DNA of 64,000 bases. It comes from Ovis canadensis (taxonomy: Eukaryota; Chordata; Mammalia; Artiodactyla; Bovidae). The first letter of the stretch is position 1, and every line of letters starts with the position of its first letter. This document shows, piece after piece, positions 22,536 through 33,223 of the stretch. Under the pieces are notes generated by a model. It was not told where the DNA came from and did no database searches. It worked only from the letters and a program-made list of their open reading frames with translations. Location of the stretch: positions 115,348,501 to 115,412,500 of the forward strand of contig NC_091248.1 in the NCBI RefSeq assembly GCF_042477335.2. Reading direction: 5' to 3'. Made by a program: the position numbers and the translations under genes.

Positions 22536-23828
22536 ATATTAAAACACAGAAGATTATAAAAATCATCTTAAAATTAGCCAAAGGAGTATTATAAATAACT
22601 AGTTTCTCAAAATATAATAAATCTTGAGGTACTAAACTATTTTAAAAATAATCTGGAATTACTTAGGATGAACATGCTGCCATTTTGCAGATTAAGACAG
22701 TAAAAAATGAATGAGATAAATTACTTATCCAAGGCCATATAATTTGAAAGAGTTGAGATTAGGATTCAGGGCACTTTCTACTAAGCCATCACTTTTGCTT
22801 TACTGTTGGAAGCCAGGTTATATTGAAATACTTTCCAGAACAAATCTATCACATAGCTAACATTTGTTTTTAAATTTATGAAGCCTAAAATTAAAAATTT
22901 ACAATTCAGCAATGTAGAATGTGTTAATCCTTTGATGTTGGCCACATGAGCCTTCCCTTATGTGCATGATACATGAGGCTTTCCAGTGCTCAAAGGACCT
23001 AGTTATGAGAAGCTGATTGGTGCTCCCAGATGTGACCATGTGCATTTTCACCAAATTCATCCCATTGTAATAGGGCAATACTGTGTACAAGGAACATTCT
23101 TTATATGAGAATCTGAAGCTTGCCGTTTGTTGATCTTATGACACAACAGTGTGCACATAAATAAGTGCTTAACAAGTTATTTTTAAGCTAATCAAGATGG
23201 TCACTATTAAAGAAAAATGTAGGCATTTGCAATGATGGGAGCAGACTTAGGAGAGGGTGAATGGAGACCCTAGACTTATTCCAAAGTAACCACCCATACA
23301 TCTACAAATTCATGTTCTTTGGAATTGTGTTATGAAGTATTATCTGTACTAGACAGTCACTTTTATTCTTCAGGGCTAAATGAATGCCAAATAAATGCTC
23401 TGCATGTTTATACACACATGGAAATGCTTAAAATGCTGTCTCCCTAGTGCTGCTGTGCTTTGTAAAACTGGCAGAGAAGATGCTATTTATATCTTTAATA
23501 AAACATTTAGATTAATTTTTCTGGTTTACAACGGATCTATTTTGAGAAACAGAATGGCAAGCCAGTTTGGGGTACTATACTCTGACCCTTATCCTTAGCA
23601 ATTTGATTGCTATATATTCCAAGTTTCTCCTCCACCCTGTCAACATACCTCCAGGCTCTTTTGAGTAAGTTCTCTTTATGCCACCAAGTTTTTAAAGCAG
23701 TTTACAGAGAAAAATGTCACCACAGAAGGGAGAAAACAAGCAAAAAGAAATAGAAGCTTTTGCAAGTCTATTTTTATTTCTGCTACTTGTTTACCATTAG
23801 AGTTCAATGGAATGGATTTTAAGACACA
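22536..23828. other. Intergenic DNA with a MIR remnant
   Basis: About 22665-22800 resembles an antisense MIR (CCATTTTGCAGATTAAGAC, then AAGGCCATATAATTTG). The rest, including small frames near 22899 and 23395, shows nothing recognisable. Confidence 0.5.
22665..22800 (-). mobile_element. MIR SINE remnant
   Basis: Antisense MIR pattern: CATTTTGCAGATTAAGACAG, TTACTTATCCAAGGCCATAT, then GAGATTAGGATTCAGGGCAC. Confidence 0.65.
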
Positions 23829-24283
23829 TTGGAGGTCCATCTGGTCAGAGCTATGGTTTTTCCAGTAGTCATGTATGGATGTGAAAGTTGGAATACAAAG
23901 AAAGCTGAGCACCAAAGAATTGATGCTTCTGAACTGTGGTGTTGGAGAAGACTCCTGAGAGTCCCTTGGAAATCCCACCAGTCCATCCTAAAGGAAATCA
24001 GTTCTGAATATTAATTGGAAGGACTGATGCTGAAGCTGAAACTTGAATACTTTGGCCACCTAATGCAAAGAACTGACTCACTGGAAAAGACCCTGATGCT
24101 GGGAAAGATTGAAGGCAGAAGGAGAAGGGGACAACAGAGGATGAGCTGGTTGGATGGCATCCCCGACTCTATGGAAATGAGTCTGGGAGTTCTGGGAGTT
24201 GGTGATGGATAGGGAATCCTGGAGTGCTGCAGTCTATGGGGTGGAAAAGAGTTGGACATGACTGAGCAACTGTACTGAACTGG
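23829..24283 (+). mobile_element. BovB LINE 3' fragment
   Basis: Sense copy starting at the AGGTCCATCTGGTCAGAGCT block and ending at ACTGTACTGAACTGG. The C-terminal frame is open at 23829-24014 (61 codons), then broken. Confidence 0.92.
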
Positions 24284-24464
24284 AGGAGCTGAGAACTTTC
24301 AGCTTATATAGGAGCCATGCTGTAGTTTCTAGCAGTTTAACAAAGGAGCACAAAACAGACAATGGTGCATTGCCTTTTCAGGGCTAATTTTAGTTTTACA
24401 TCTTCCCACGGATGCATTTGGTGTTAGACAAATCCCAATACATTAGACATTATGTGGTATATTA

Positions 24465-24759
24465 TCAGCCTATTAATGTTCTGGCTAAAGGTAATAAGCC
24501 AGTGCCAAAGATAACTCATATTTTAATACAAGTTTTAAAATTTTTTCCATGAGAATTATCATCCTGCTCATATAAAATCATATAATAGTATACTGAGAAA
24601 TGTTCCCTTTAGGTGTTCAAGTTCTAAACAATTAACCACTTCAAAATAAATTTGAGATTGAATATACTTAAAGAAAACTGACTTGGTGATTGGGGGAAGA
24701 TTTACCATGCTTACAGCCCCGTTGCAGGGAGTACATCCTGACTTGTAAGAGATGTTGTT
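24465..24759 (+). repeat. Direct duplication, copy 1
   Basis: A 295-bp segment repeated 2242 bp downstream with about three differences (one inserted A and two substitutions, all near the right end). The sequence is not one of the ruminant families I recognise and contains no gene. Flanks differ immediately outside (24464 A against 26706 G). Near identity suggests either a very recent duplication or an assembly problem. Confidence 0.93.
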
Positions 24760-25470
24760 GGAGTTCTTTCTGGTTGTCTTTTTTAGATCATGAATAATGA
24801 CTCCAGTAGGACATCTAATTTTGTTACCAAACTGAATTCGGTTCTGCTCACTTGCCAACAGCAAAGCCAATGGGCTGACACTGGGTTGTGGTAAAGGAAA
24901 TTACAGTGTTAACTTCAGGTTGCCAAGCAAGGAGAATGAGCTGCTCATGCTCAAAAGACCTTTCAGGGAAGGATTGTCAAAGACAACATTCTGGGTGAGG
25001 GTTGCAGCTCATAAACTTTCTTCTGATTGGCTGATGGTGAGGTGACAGAGTGATGTTTTAGGAATCTTAATCATCACCCTTCTGGTTCCAACCAGTCTGG
25101 GATCTACTGTGCGGGTCAGCATGTAGACATCTCCACTTGGGTGAGGATCTCATTTTCTGCAGAACAACTTAAAGATATGTGTGTTAGATATACTTGTGAT
25201 TATGTATGTCCCTTGAAGAGGGATGAGGACTGCTTTTTATGGAACTGTTGTTTAAACTATCATTACTTTTCTTGCCTGACTGTTTTTCCTTTGCTTCTGT
25301 GCTCTCTCACTTCCCTAATTGGTGACAGCTTGAGTCTGCTCTTTGGGGTGTAGTGAAGGCCTGGGAGACTAAAGCCTTTTTTTCTACAAACAGAAATGAG
25401 GGACAGGAAAGGGTTTGTACTTGTGATGGCTATGCAGGGTCCTGCTTAGTTTCAATTCCCCCTTTTCTTC
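24760..25470 (-). mobile_element. Possible ruminant endogenous-retrovirus LTR
   Basis: The stretch with GCAAAGCCAATGGGCTGACA, GTTGCAGCTCATAAACTTTC, TTCTGATTGGCTGATGGTGA and CTGCTTAGTTTCAATTCCCC reads like an interspersed ruminant LTR in antisense as I remember it. No internal retroviral genes are visible. The 100-codon minus frame at 24568-24870 lies partly in the duplicated segment and has no recognised domain. Edges are approximate. It could also be an unrelated repeat. Confidence 0.4.
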
Positions 25471-25766
25471 GATATGCCTCAATCCCATGGGTAATAGGAG
25501 CGGGACAAGAAAGGGAGTAAAGTTTCAGGTAAAGACTTAACCATTTAGCATTCAGCAAGGAACTCAGATTTATAGGGGCTGGGTTTCAATTTCACTTGGT
25601 AAGTGCCTTTTTCACAATGTCTTCCCACATTCCCCTCCCACCCTAATCTCTTCCCATCTACTGCCATCATTTTTTAATTTATTCCTAATTTTCTGTCTTA
25701 ATTACTTTGTTAATTCAATGATTTTCTCTTAGTGTACAACTTAACTTGACCAGGAATGTCTCCAGA
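25471..25766. other. Intergenic DNA without recognisable features
   Basis: Short anonymous stretch between the LTR-like segment and the next BovB. Confidence 0.45.
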
Positions 25767-26543
25767 TTCAGTTCAGTTCAGTCGCTCAGTCGTGTCCCAC
25801 TCTGCGATCCCATGAACTGCAGCACGCCAGGCCTCCCTCTTCATCACCAACTCCCGGAGTTCACTCAGACTCACATCTATCGAGTCAGTGACGCCATCCA
25901 GCCATCTCATCCTCTGTCGTCCCCTTCTCCTCCTGTCCCCAATCCCTCCCAGCATCAGAGTCTTTTCCAATGAGTCAACTCTTCGCATGAGGTGGCCAAA
26001 GTACTGGAGCTTCAGCTTTAGCATCATTCCTTCCAAAGAAATCCCAGGGCTAATCTCCTTCAGAATGGACTGGTTGTCTCTCCTTGCAGTACAGGAACTC
26101 TCAAGAGTCTTCTCCAACACCACAGTTCAAAAGCATCAATTCTTCAGCACTCAGCCTTCTTCACAGTCCAACTCTCACATCTATACATGAACACTGGAAA
26201 AACCATAGCCTTGACTAGATGGACCTTAGTCGGCAAAGTAATGTCTCTGCTTATGCTATCTAGGTTGGTCATAACTTTTCTTCCAAGGAGTAAGCGTCTT
26301 TTAATTTCATGACTGCAATCACCATCTGCAGTGATTTCGGAGCCCAAAAAAATAAAGTCTGACACTGTTTCCACTGTTTCCCCATCTATTTCCCATGAAG
26401 TGATGGGACCGGATGCCATGATCTTCGTTTTCTGAATGTTGAGCTTTAAGCCAACTTTTTCACTCTCCACTTTCACTTTCATCAAGAGGCTTTTGAGTTC
26501 CTCTTCACTTTCTGCCATAAGGGTGGTGTCATCTGCATATATG
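25767..26543 (-). mobile_element. BovB LINE fragment, well preserved
   Basis: Antisense BovB from the 3' terminus to just past the reverse transcriptase YADD region, where it is 5' truncated near TGCATATATGAG. Minus-strand frames of 124 codons (26144-26518) and 116 codons (25773-26123) carry the C-terminal domain (SRDITLPTKVHLVKAMVFPV). It lies between the two copies of the 295-bp duplication. Confidence 0.93.
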
Positions 26544-26706
26544 AGAAACAGTTAAAACAATTAGAAGTTCTGGAAAGGAGAGAAAATAAAATAAACTGCC
26601 AATTCTAACGTTGCAGAATAAGTCGTTGTCACTAAGCAGTCATAGTAAAAAATGTCTAATGTTTTGGGATTGTTTTTAATGATATAGAAATAATGTATTT
26701 ATGTTG
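26544..26706. other. Short anonymous spacer
   Basis: Nothing recognised between BovB and the second duplication copy. Confidence 0.5.
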
Positions 26707-27002
26707 TCAGCCTATTAATGTTCTGGCTAAAGGTAATAAGCCAGTGCCAAAGATAACTCATATTTTAATACAAGTTTTAAAATTTTTTCCATGAGAATTA
26801 TCATCCTGCTCATATAAAATCATATAATAGTATACTGAGAAATGTTCCCTTTAGGTGTTCAAGTTCTAAACAATTAACCACTTCAAAATAAATTTGAGAT
26901 TGAATATACTTAAAGAAAACTGACTTGGTGATTGGGGGAAGATTTACCATGCTTAACAGCCCAGTTGCAGGGAGTACATCCTAACTTGTAAGAGATGTTG
27001 TT
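26707..27002 (+). repeat. Direct duplication, copy 2
   Basis: Second copy of the segment at 24465-24759, 296 bp with one extra A (GCTTAACAGC against GCTTACAGC). Identity ends within GATGTTGTT. A T run of 17 lies 38 bp further right (27041-27057), with no counterpart at copy 1. Confidence 0.93.
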
Positions 27003-27282
27003 AAGTTTAGAAGAGACAGCAGAAACATGGTTCACACTAGTTTTTTTTTTTTTTTTTAAGATCAAAGAGTTCAAATCTAAACTTACACAGAATCTCTAGG
27101 AAGTAGAAAATTGGGGTTAAAATTATCTATTGAATCCCAAGCCAATCAGTAGGATGCATAAGAACAGGGTAGCGACTGAGAAAATGTTCAAGGGCAAAAA
27201 GATATACGAGATATAAGAGAAGATTTGTGAATTTAGGTGGTCAGAAAAAAAGCCCTTGAATGAAACCTTAGATTTAAAAGGA
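27003..27282. other. Intergenic DNA with a T17 run
   Basis: T run at 27041-27057; otherwise anonymous. Confidence 0.5.
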
Positions 27283-27495
27283 GTTGTTATTTAGTCGCTA
27301 GATTGTGGCTGACTGTTTTGCGACCCTATGGACTGTAGCCCACCAGACTCCTCTACCCATGGGATTTCCCAGGCAAGATTACTGGAGCGAGTTTCCATTT
27401 CCTTCTCCAGGGAATCTTCCCAATCCAGGAATCAAACACACGTCTCCTGCAATGTCTGGCAGATTCTCTACCGCTGAGCCACCAGGGAAGCCCCA
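27283..27495 (-). mobile_element. Bov-tA SINE
   Basis: Antisense full-length SINE from a TTGTTATTTAGTCGCTAGAT end to the GCCACCAGGGAAGCCCC head. Imperfect flanking repeat AAAAGGAGTT / ATAAAGAGTT suggests a target duplication. Confidence 0.92.
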
Positions 27496-28013
27496 TAAAG
27501 AGTTAGTTTACAATCTTTTGGCTGTCAGAAGATACTTATGGCCCAAAGAATTAGAAACTAGTTCCTATAGCCAACACATATGACTACTCATGGTTTTAGA
27601 AGCTAGAGCAAAGCTACTGTGGGAAGTTCTGTGTTTGACACAGGGTGGACAGGCAGCTTTGTTTTGGAGCATAAATTTCATTTCTTCATTAGGATATATA
27701 TAAGGACAGGGGTTTCTTGATTTGACATTCCATACTAGGAGTTGATTAGTAATATCAGTAATATCAATAAGTAAAGGAAAGGAGAAACCAGTGATTGTTT
27801 CACCTTTCTAGTAAGGTTACACATGGATTCTTTCCTCGTATAACATGAGTGAGTAACACCCTGCCCCAAACCTTCTCTGTCCGTCCGCCAGCCACATAAT
27901 AAGTAATATTCTCCTAAGTAGACATTATTTTCCATTAAGAAGGAAACACCTGCCTGGGAGAACTTAGAATGGGCAGGGATAAAAGAGCCGTCATTCACAT
28001 CGCAGTTTAATTA
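27496..28013. other. Intergenic DNA without recognisable features
   Basis: Anonymous. The 27735-27998 minus frame shows no domain. Confidence 0.45.
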
Positions 28014-28182
28014 CATGTGCGTGCTCAGTCACTTCAGTCGTTTCCCTCTCTTTGTGACCCTATAGACTGTAGCCCACTAGGCTCCTCTGTCCATGGGTGT
28101 CTCATCCCAACCTAGGAATTGAACCCACACCTCTTACATCTCCTGCACTGACAGGCAGATTCTTTACCACTAGCACCACCAT
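28014..28182 (-). mobile_element. Bov-A/Bov-tA SINE, internally deleted
   Basis: Antisense SINE with GTGCGTGCTCAGTCACTTCA end and TTTACCACTAGCACCACC head. The middle GCAAGAATACTGGAGTGGG block is missing, so it is about 50 bp shorter than its relatives. Confidence 0.88.
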
Positions 28183-28184
28183 AG

Positions 28185-28300
28185 TCAGTAATAGTTTACA
28201 TTTTACAAAATACTTTTCACATATACAATTTCATATAATCAGCATGATGACTCTGGGGCAGATTCTACACATTACTTACATGTGAGAGAACTGAGGTATG
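28185..28300 (-). mobile_element. MIR-like remnant
   Basis: Antisense MIR-like order: TTTACAAAATACTTTTCACA, CAATTTCATATAATCAGCAT, then GTGAGAGAACTGAGG. Diverged. Confidence 0.6.
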
Positions 28301-28989
28301 TCGAATAATAATCAGTATTGAGATTACAAGGGACAAAGAGCTTTATCTGAGAGTCTTAAAAACTGCAATTCAGGAAACACAGATTTGGGTAAAACCAGAG
28401 AAGAAATGTGTCAGGGGCTTATTAAGACAAAAGCCATTAGGTTCATAAGTTATCTGGTGGGAGCTGGGATTGCCTATGACGTAGGATAGCAAATACTTGT
28501 CTCTGAAGAATAGGCTGTCAAAAGTGATATTAGGGTAAGGGTTTGATAAGTAGATAGACTATCATGAGTTATTTTAGGGTAAGGGTCTGATAAGTATCTT
28601 GAGTTTCTGGCAGACGTTCTAGATGCCTGCTAAGACAATAAGCAGTCTAAAGGTCAGGTTCTATCCGGGTTGAGACATGCACGAGTCACACTTCCGCAGT
28701 GGCCTTCTGGCTCCTTTTTAGAGCGTTCTCTTCATGTTATCATCTCCACTGTGACTTTCTTTCATAAGTGTAAAGGATTTAAGCATTTTGTCCCAGGTCA
28801 CATCTAATAAGTAGTGAAGATCCCCGCTTTGTTCTGTGGAGAGTTTTGGATCCCATCTTTCCCATGTTTTGGCCTTAAAAGCAAGTCTACTGTTTATAAT
28901 TTAGCGATTTTTCATCTTCATTTTCCTAGTATTGTTCAGGTAATCCCAACTTCTGAGATGATGAAAAAAAAAATTTCTACATACCATTG
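28301..28989. other. Intergenic DNA with a short local duplication
   Basis: TTAGGGTAAGGGT(T/C)TGATAAGTA occurs twice about 43 bp apart (28531 and 28574). No gene seen. Confidence 0.5.
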
Positions 28990-29001
28990 CTCTTCTTAGA
29001 T

Positions 29002-29214
29002 TGTTATTGTTTAGTCACTAGGTTGTGTCGAACTCTTTTGTGACCACATGGACTGTAGACCGCCAGGCTCCTCAGTCCATAGGATTTCCAGGCAAGAATA
29101 CTGGAGCTGGTTGCCATTTTCATCTCCAGGGGATCTTCCCCACCCAGAGATCAAAACTGTGTCTCCTGCATTGTCAGGTGGATGTTTTACCACTGAGCCA
29201 CCAGGGAAGCCTCA
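29002..29214 (-). mobile_element. Bov-tA SINE with perfect target duplication
   Basis: Antisense SINE (TGTTATTGTTTAGTCACTAG to CCACCAGGGAAGCCTCA). A perfect 12-bp repeat CTCTTCTTAGAT flanks it at 28990-29001 and 29215-29226. Confidence 0.95.
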
Positions 29215-29226
29215 CTCTTCTTAGAT

Positions 29227-29911
29227 ACTGGGTGGCATATTCCCACTTTCACCTTGAAAATATATCTTTGTGCCTCATTTTAATTCTCTCCCTCATTACT
29301 CTGCACCAACACTAGGGCAAGACATACAGAAACCGAAGAGAACATTCCCAGGGATAAGCCTAGTATTATTCTGCAAACTGAAAGTATAAACTATGACTCA
29401 AAAATATTTCCATTGCTTTAGGTTTATTCCATAAACAAGGACTGCATTCCAGCTCTTAGTAACATTACCCTCATCCCCAATGCCATTATATAATTAGAAT
29501 AAGCTTAACAGCTGTGCCCAAGAGTTTTCTTCTCAAGAAATTATACAAATGTCCATGTGCCAGAGACACTCACTGCTAAGTAACTTCACACTCACGTTAT
29601 GACTTCCAAAACACAGAACAAGACAGAATTAGCGTAATGAAAGATACAGTGAACTTCTACCCTAGAGCACAGTGCCCTGGACCAAAAGTATGTAGGGGTG
29701 CCCCTGTCTTTCTCTGGTCTTCTCCATTAACTTACTGTGCAAATTAGATATTAGTCACATTTGTCTACCCTGGATACTACAAAAGCACAAGCCCAAGTTT
29801 TGGTAAGTGATGTTGGGGAGGAAAAGTAATTTCCCCTCTGTCCTTCTAGGTTCTGAGCTGAGATCCCTTTAAAATAAAAGATTAATATGAGAATAACAAA
29901 ATTTTAATAAC
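29227..29911. other. Intergenic DNA without recognisable features
   Basis: Anonymous sequence; no frame or repeat of note. Confidence 0.45.
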
Positions 29912-30142
29912 ATGTATGTGTTGTGTGTGTGTTCAGTCACTCATTCGTGTCTGATTCTTTGTGACCCTGTCGACTGTGGCCCACCAAGCTTCTCTGTCCA
30001 TGGGATTTTTCAGGCAAGAATACTGGAGTGGGCTGCCATTTACTTCTCCAGGACACCTCTCTGATCCAGGGATTGAACCCAGATCTCCTGTGTCTGCTTG
30101 CATTGCAGGCAAATTCTTTACCGCTGAGCCACTGATACATTC
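29912..30142 (-). mobile_element. Bov-tA SINE
   Basis: Antisense SINE preceded by a GTGTTGTGTGTGTG tail (the element's 3' simple repeat) and ending in TTTACCGCTGAGCCACTGA. The first tRNA bases are missing. Confidence 0.92.
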
Positions 30143-30352
30143 AGTACACAGAAGAGAGACCCAGGAAAACTGGGTAAGTCTCTGAACTGGCCTAAGCCAC
30201 CATCTTAAATAACATCTCCAGGTAAAGGCAAAAGAAGGTGTTGTGTGTGGTGAGGGAAGAGGCCAGTTGTGGGAGGTTACCAGAAAAAAAAAAAACCACA
30301 GTAAATAATGATAAGGTTGTTATTCCAATTTAAGCTTTCATTTTACCTTTGA

Positions 30353-30575
30353 TGGGCTTCCCTGGTGGATCAATTGGTAAAGAATCTGCTTGCAGGGCAG
30401 GAGACTGCCTGCAATACAGGAGACCTGGGTTTGATTCCTGGGTCAGGAAGATCCCCTTTAGAAGGAACCCACTCCAGTATTCTTGCCTAGGAAACCCCAT
30501 GGACTAAGGAGCCTAGTAGGCTGCAGTGCATGGCTTGCAAAGAGCTGGACATGACTGAGTACAACGTCCTTCTTC
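30353..30575 (+). mobile_element. Bov-tA SINE with internal tRNA-part duplication
   Basis: Sense SINE with GGGCTTCCCTGGTGGATCAA head. The segment around GCAGGGCAGGAGACTGCCTG and GCAATACAGGAGACCTGGG repeats the anticodon-arm region, an internal duplication of about 20 bp. A gap follows GATCCCCTTTAGAAGG. Confidence 0.9.
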
Positions 30576-30789
30576 TTTCACCTTAGGTGAGACTTATTTC
30601 TAGAGCTTTAAGTCATCCTTCTCTTGGAGAGGGAGATACCCTTACAAATGGAGATTTCCCTCACAAATGTAAAAAGGTCTCTTACAAAAGAGTAACTTCT
30701 ACTCAGTTTTCAGAACTTCTCCCATGTCTGCCTTTTCTCAAAAATAACCAGCTCAAAATAATCAAAGAGGCATATTTGGGGGTGGAATA

Positions 30790-30905
30790 TAAATGGCAAC
30801 CCACTCCAGTATTCTTGCCTGGAAAATCCCATGGACAGAGGAGCCTGGTGGGCTACAATCCACAGGGTCACAAAGAATCAGACACCACTGAGTGACTGAA
30901 CAAAA
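30790..30905 (+). mobile_element. Bov-A SINE, 5' truncated
   Basis: Only the 3' half is present, from AATGGCAACCCACTCCAGTA to the CCACTGAGTGACTGAAC tail. Confidence 0.9.
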
Positions 30906-32068
30906 ATTCTGTTTATTAATAATGGTCATTAATATACATCTTCAGTTTTAACAGTATCTTCCAGGTAATGGCTTTAAGTATATTAAGTATTGTTCTATCA
31001 TCCATCATCTCTTCCAAGATCTATCTTGTCATAGCTTCCCAATCCCAGGTAGAGTATACCTTATGTAAAGTCCACCTCTGGAATCAGCTCTCTGATAGGA
31101 AAGTGTCAGGCCCTTTCCCAAATCCCCCATGGATTATGGCATCAAAAGGTTTATCACAAGTGTCTAAGAGCAGTATTTCTGTTTCTGTTGTTCTTTCCAA
31201 ATGCGTTAACTTTCAGAAGGGCAGGAATCTTTTCTTAATTATTTTTGTTGCCCTAATATTTAAGAGAATATTCCATGATATGCTAATTTTTTGAGCCAAT
31301 TTCAATACTTCATGTTTAGTTTATGATGGGCTTCTGAGAAACACTCGGCTCTGGAAGTGTCTTGTGCGATTCATAATGCTGTAGGAGGAAGGAAAGCAGT
31401 GGCAGCTTGTTTACAGGGGACTTGCTCAAGAAACATTGCCATGGGATTACAGTCATGCAAGGGAATCTGTCTGCTCCACATCCTGGCATCAATAACAGGA
31501 GAGCACATTGTGTCAGCTGTGGAGCTTCACGGGTAGGTTTTGAGTGGTTGTTATTGAAAATGTTCAGGGATTATCAGTGCATGTTTATTGGGCATCCTTT
31601 TAAAATGAGCTTGCTTTCTAAGAAAATGTTTGTCAATAAAAGACATTGACTTTGTCTGAAGCCTTGCCTCATTCCTTTTTGCAGGGATGTGTAGAATACA
31701 GTTCATGAGATTTTCTAAATGAGGCCCTTAAACTGGAAACCAGTCACCTTGCTGAGTAAATGAAGAAGAAAGGATGAAGTGTTCAGGGTCTGTCTTCTTG
31801 GGCACAGTAAATCAGGGAATGCTTTAGGGAACTCTTCTTTGGGAACACTAGTAGGAGAAGGCTTGTTTTTAAAGTGAAAAGTCTATATCGGGGGATATTA
31901 TCAGATACATTCAGCTGAGTCTTGCTTGCTACAAGGCAACCTTATGCATCACAACTATCTCAGTCACTCTCAAGAAATAGAGAGTAAGTCAGATTTAGTG
32001 AAGATGCTGTCCTCTGTGATGCTGCCTCCGAGGATATCTTTGAAAGGTTTTCAATTCAACCTGTCCCT
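30906..32068. other. Intergenic DNA, possible conserved element
   Basis: No gene supported. The part 31390-31660 is free of repeats and reads as balanced, non-simple sequence. The 80- and 108-codon frames near 31407 and 30968 have no recognisable domain. Confidence 0.45.
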
Positions 32069-32293
32069 TGAAGGTGAAGGTGAATGTGAAGGTGAAGTCA
32101 CTCAGTCGTGTCTGACTCTGCGACCCGTGGACTGTAGCCCACCAAGCTCCTCTGTCCATGGGATTCTCCAGGCAAGAATACTGGAGTGGGTTGCCATTTC
32201 CTTCTCCAGGGGATCTTCCTGACCCAGGGATCAAACCCAGGTCTCCCACATTGCAGGCAGACGCTTTAACCTCTGAGCCACCAGGGAGGCCCA
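32069..32293 (-). mobile_element. Bov-tA SINE
   Basis: Antisense full-length SINE. Its 3' tail is a GAAGGTGAAGGTGAATGTGA-type simple repeat (32070-32096), and its head ends at GCCACCAGGGAGGCCC. Confidence 0.94.
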
Positions 32294-32370
32294 AGGACCA
32301 TTTTATTTAGCTTAAGAACCAATTGACTATGTAACCTGAGAAATTATGTGAATTCCCATGAGTATGTGAT

Positions 32371-32950
32371 TTTTGTTGTTGTTCAGTCACTGAGTTGTGT
32401 CTGATTCTTTGTGACCCTATGGACCTCAGCACACCAGGCTTCCCATCCTTCACCATCTCCCAGAGTTTGCTCAGACTCATGTCCATTGAGTCCATGATGC
32501 CATTCAACCATCTCATCCTCTGTCACCCCCTTCTCCTCTGTCACCTCCTTCTCTTCTTGCCCTGAATCTTTCCCAGCATCAGGGTCTTTTCCAGTGAGTT
32601 GGCTCTTCAGATTAGGTGGCCAAAGTATTGGAGCTTCAGCATCAGTCCTTCCAATGAATATTCAGGGATGATTTCCTTTAGGATTGAAAGGTTTGATCTC
32701 CTTTCTCTCCAAGGTATTCTCGAGAGTCTTCTCCAGCCCCACAATTCGAAAGTATTAGTTCTTTGGCGCTCAGACTTCTTTATGGTCCAACTCTTACATT
32801 GGTACATTACTACTGGAAAAATCATAGCTTTGACAATACAGACCCTTGTCTCTGCTATTTAATATACTGTCTAGGTTTGCCATAGCTTTTTCTCCAAGTA
32901 GCAAGCATCTTTTAATTTTGTGGCTGCAGTCACTGTCCACAGTGATGTGA
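32371..32950 (-). mobile_element. BovB LINE 3' fragment
   Basis: Antisense BovB starting at TTGTTGTTGTTCAGTCACTG and running through the C-terminal domain to about 32950. A small internal duplication (CTTCTCCTCTGTCACC units near 32521-32550) and many substitutions mark it as older than the 25767 and 59563 copies. Confidence 0.91.
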
Positions 32951-33025
32951 TTGGTTGATTCTAAATTTTAAGAAATTAAGTTTCCCTACAGACTAGAAAG
33001 ATTTTGAGAATTCCTAGCCTACTCT

Positions 33026-33223
33026 TTAGACTTCCTTTGTGGCTCAGCTGGTCAAGAATCCGCCTGCAATGTGGGAGACCTGGGTTCAATCCCTGGATTG
33101 AGAAGATCCCCTGGAGAAGGGAAAGGCTACCCACTCCAGTATTCTGCCCTAGAGAATTCCATGGACTGTATGGACCATGGGGTTGCAAAGAGTTGGACAC
33201 GACTGAGCGACTCACACACACAC
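33026..33223 (+). mobile_element. Bov-tA SINE with perfect target duplication
   Basis: Sense SINE (TAGACTTCCTTTGTGGCTCA head, GACACGACTGAGCGACTCAC tail ending in (CA)n). AGCCTACTCT flanks it at 33016-33025 and 33224-33233. Confidence 0.95.

Noticed and set aside
24568..24870. 100-codon minus frame next to the LTR-like repeat, considered as retroviral internal sequence
   Set aside because: No recognisable gag, pol or env motif, and half of it lies in the duplicated anonymous segment.
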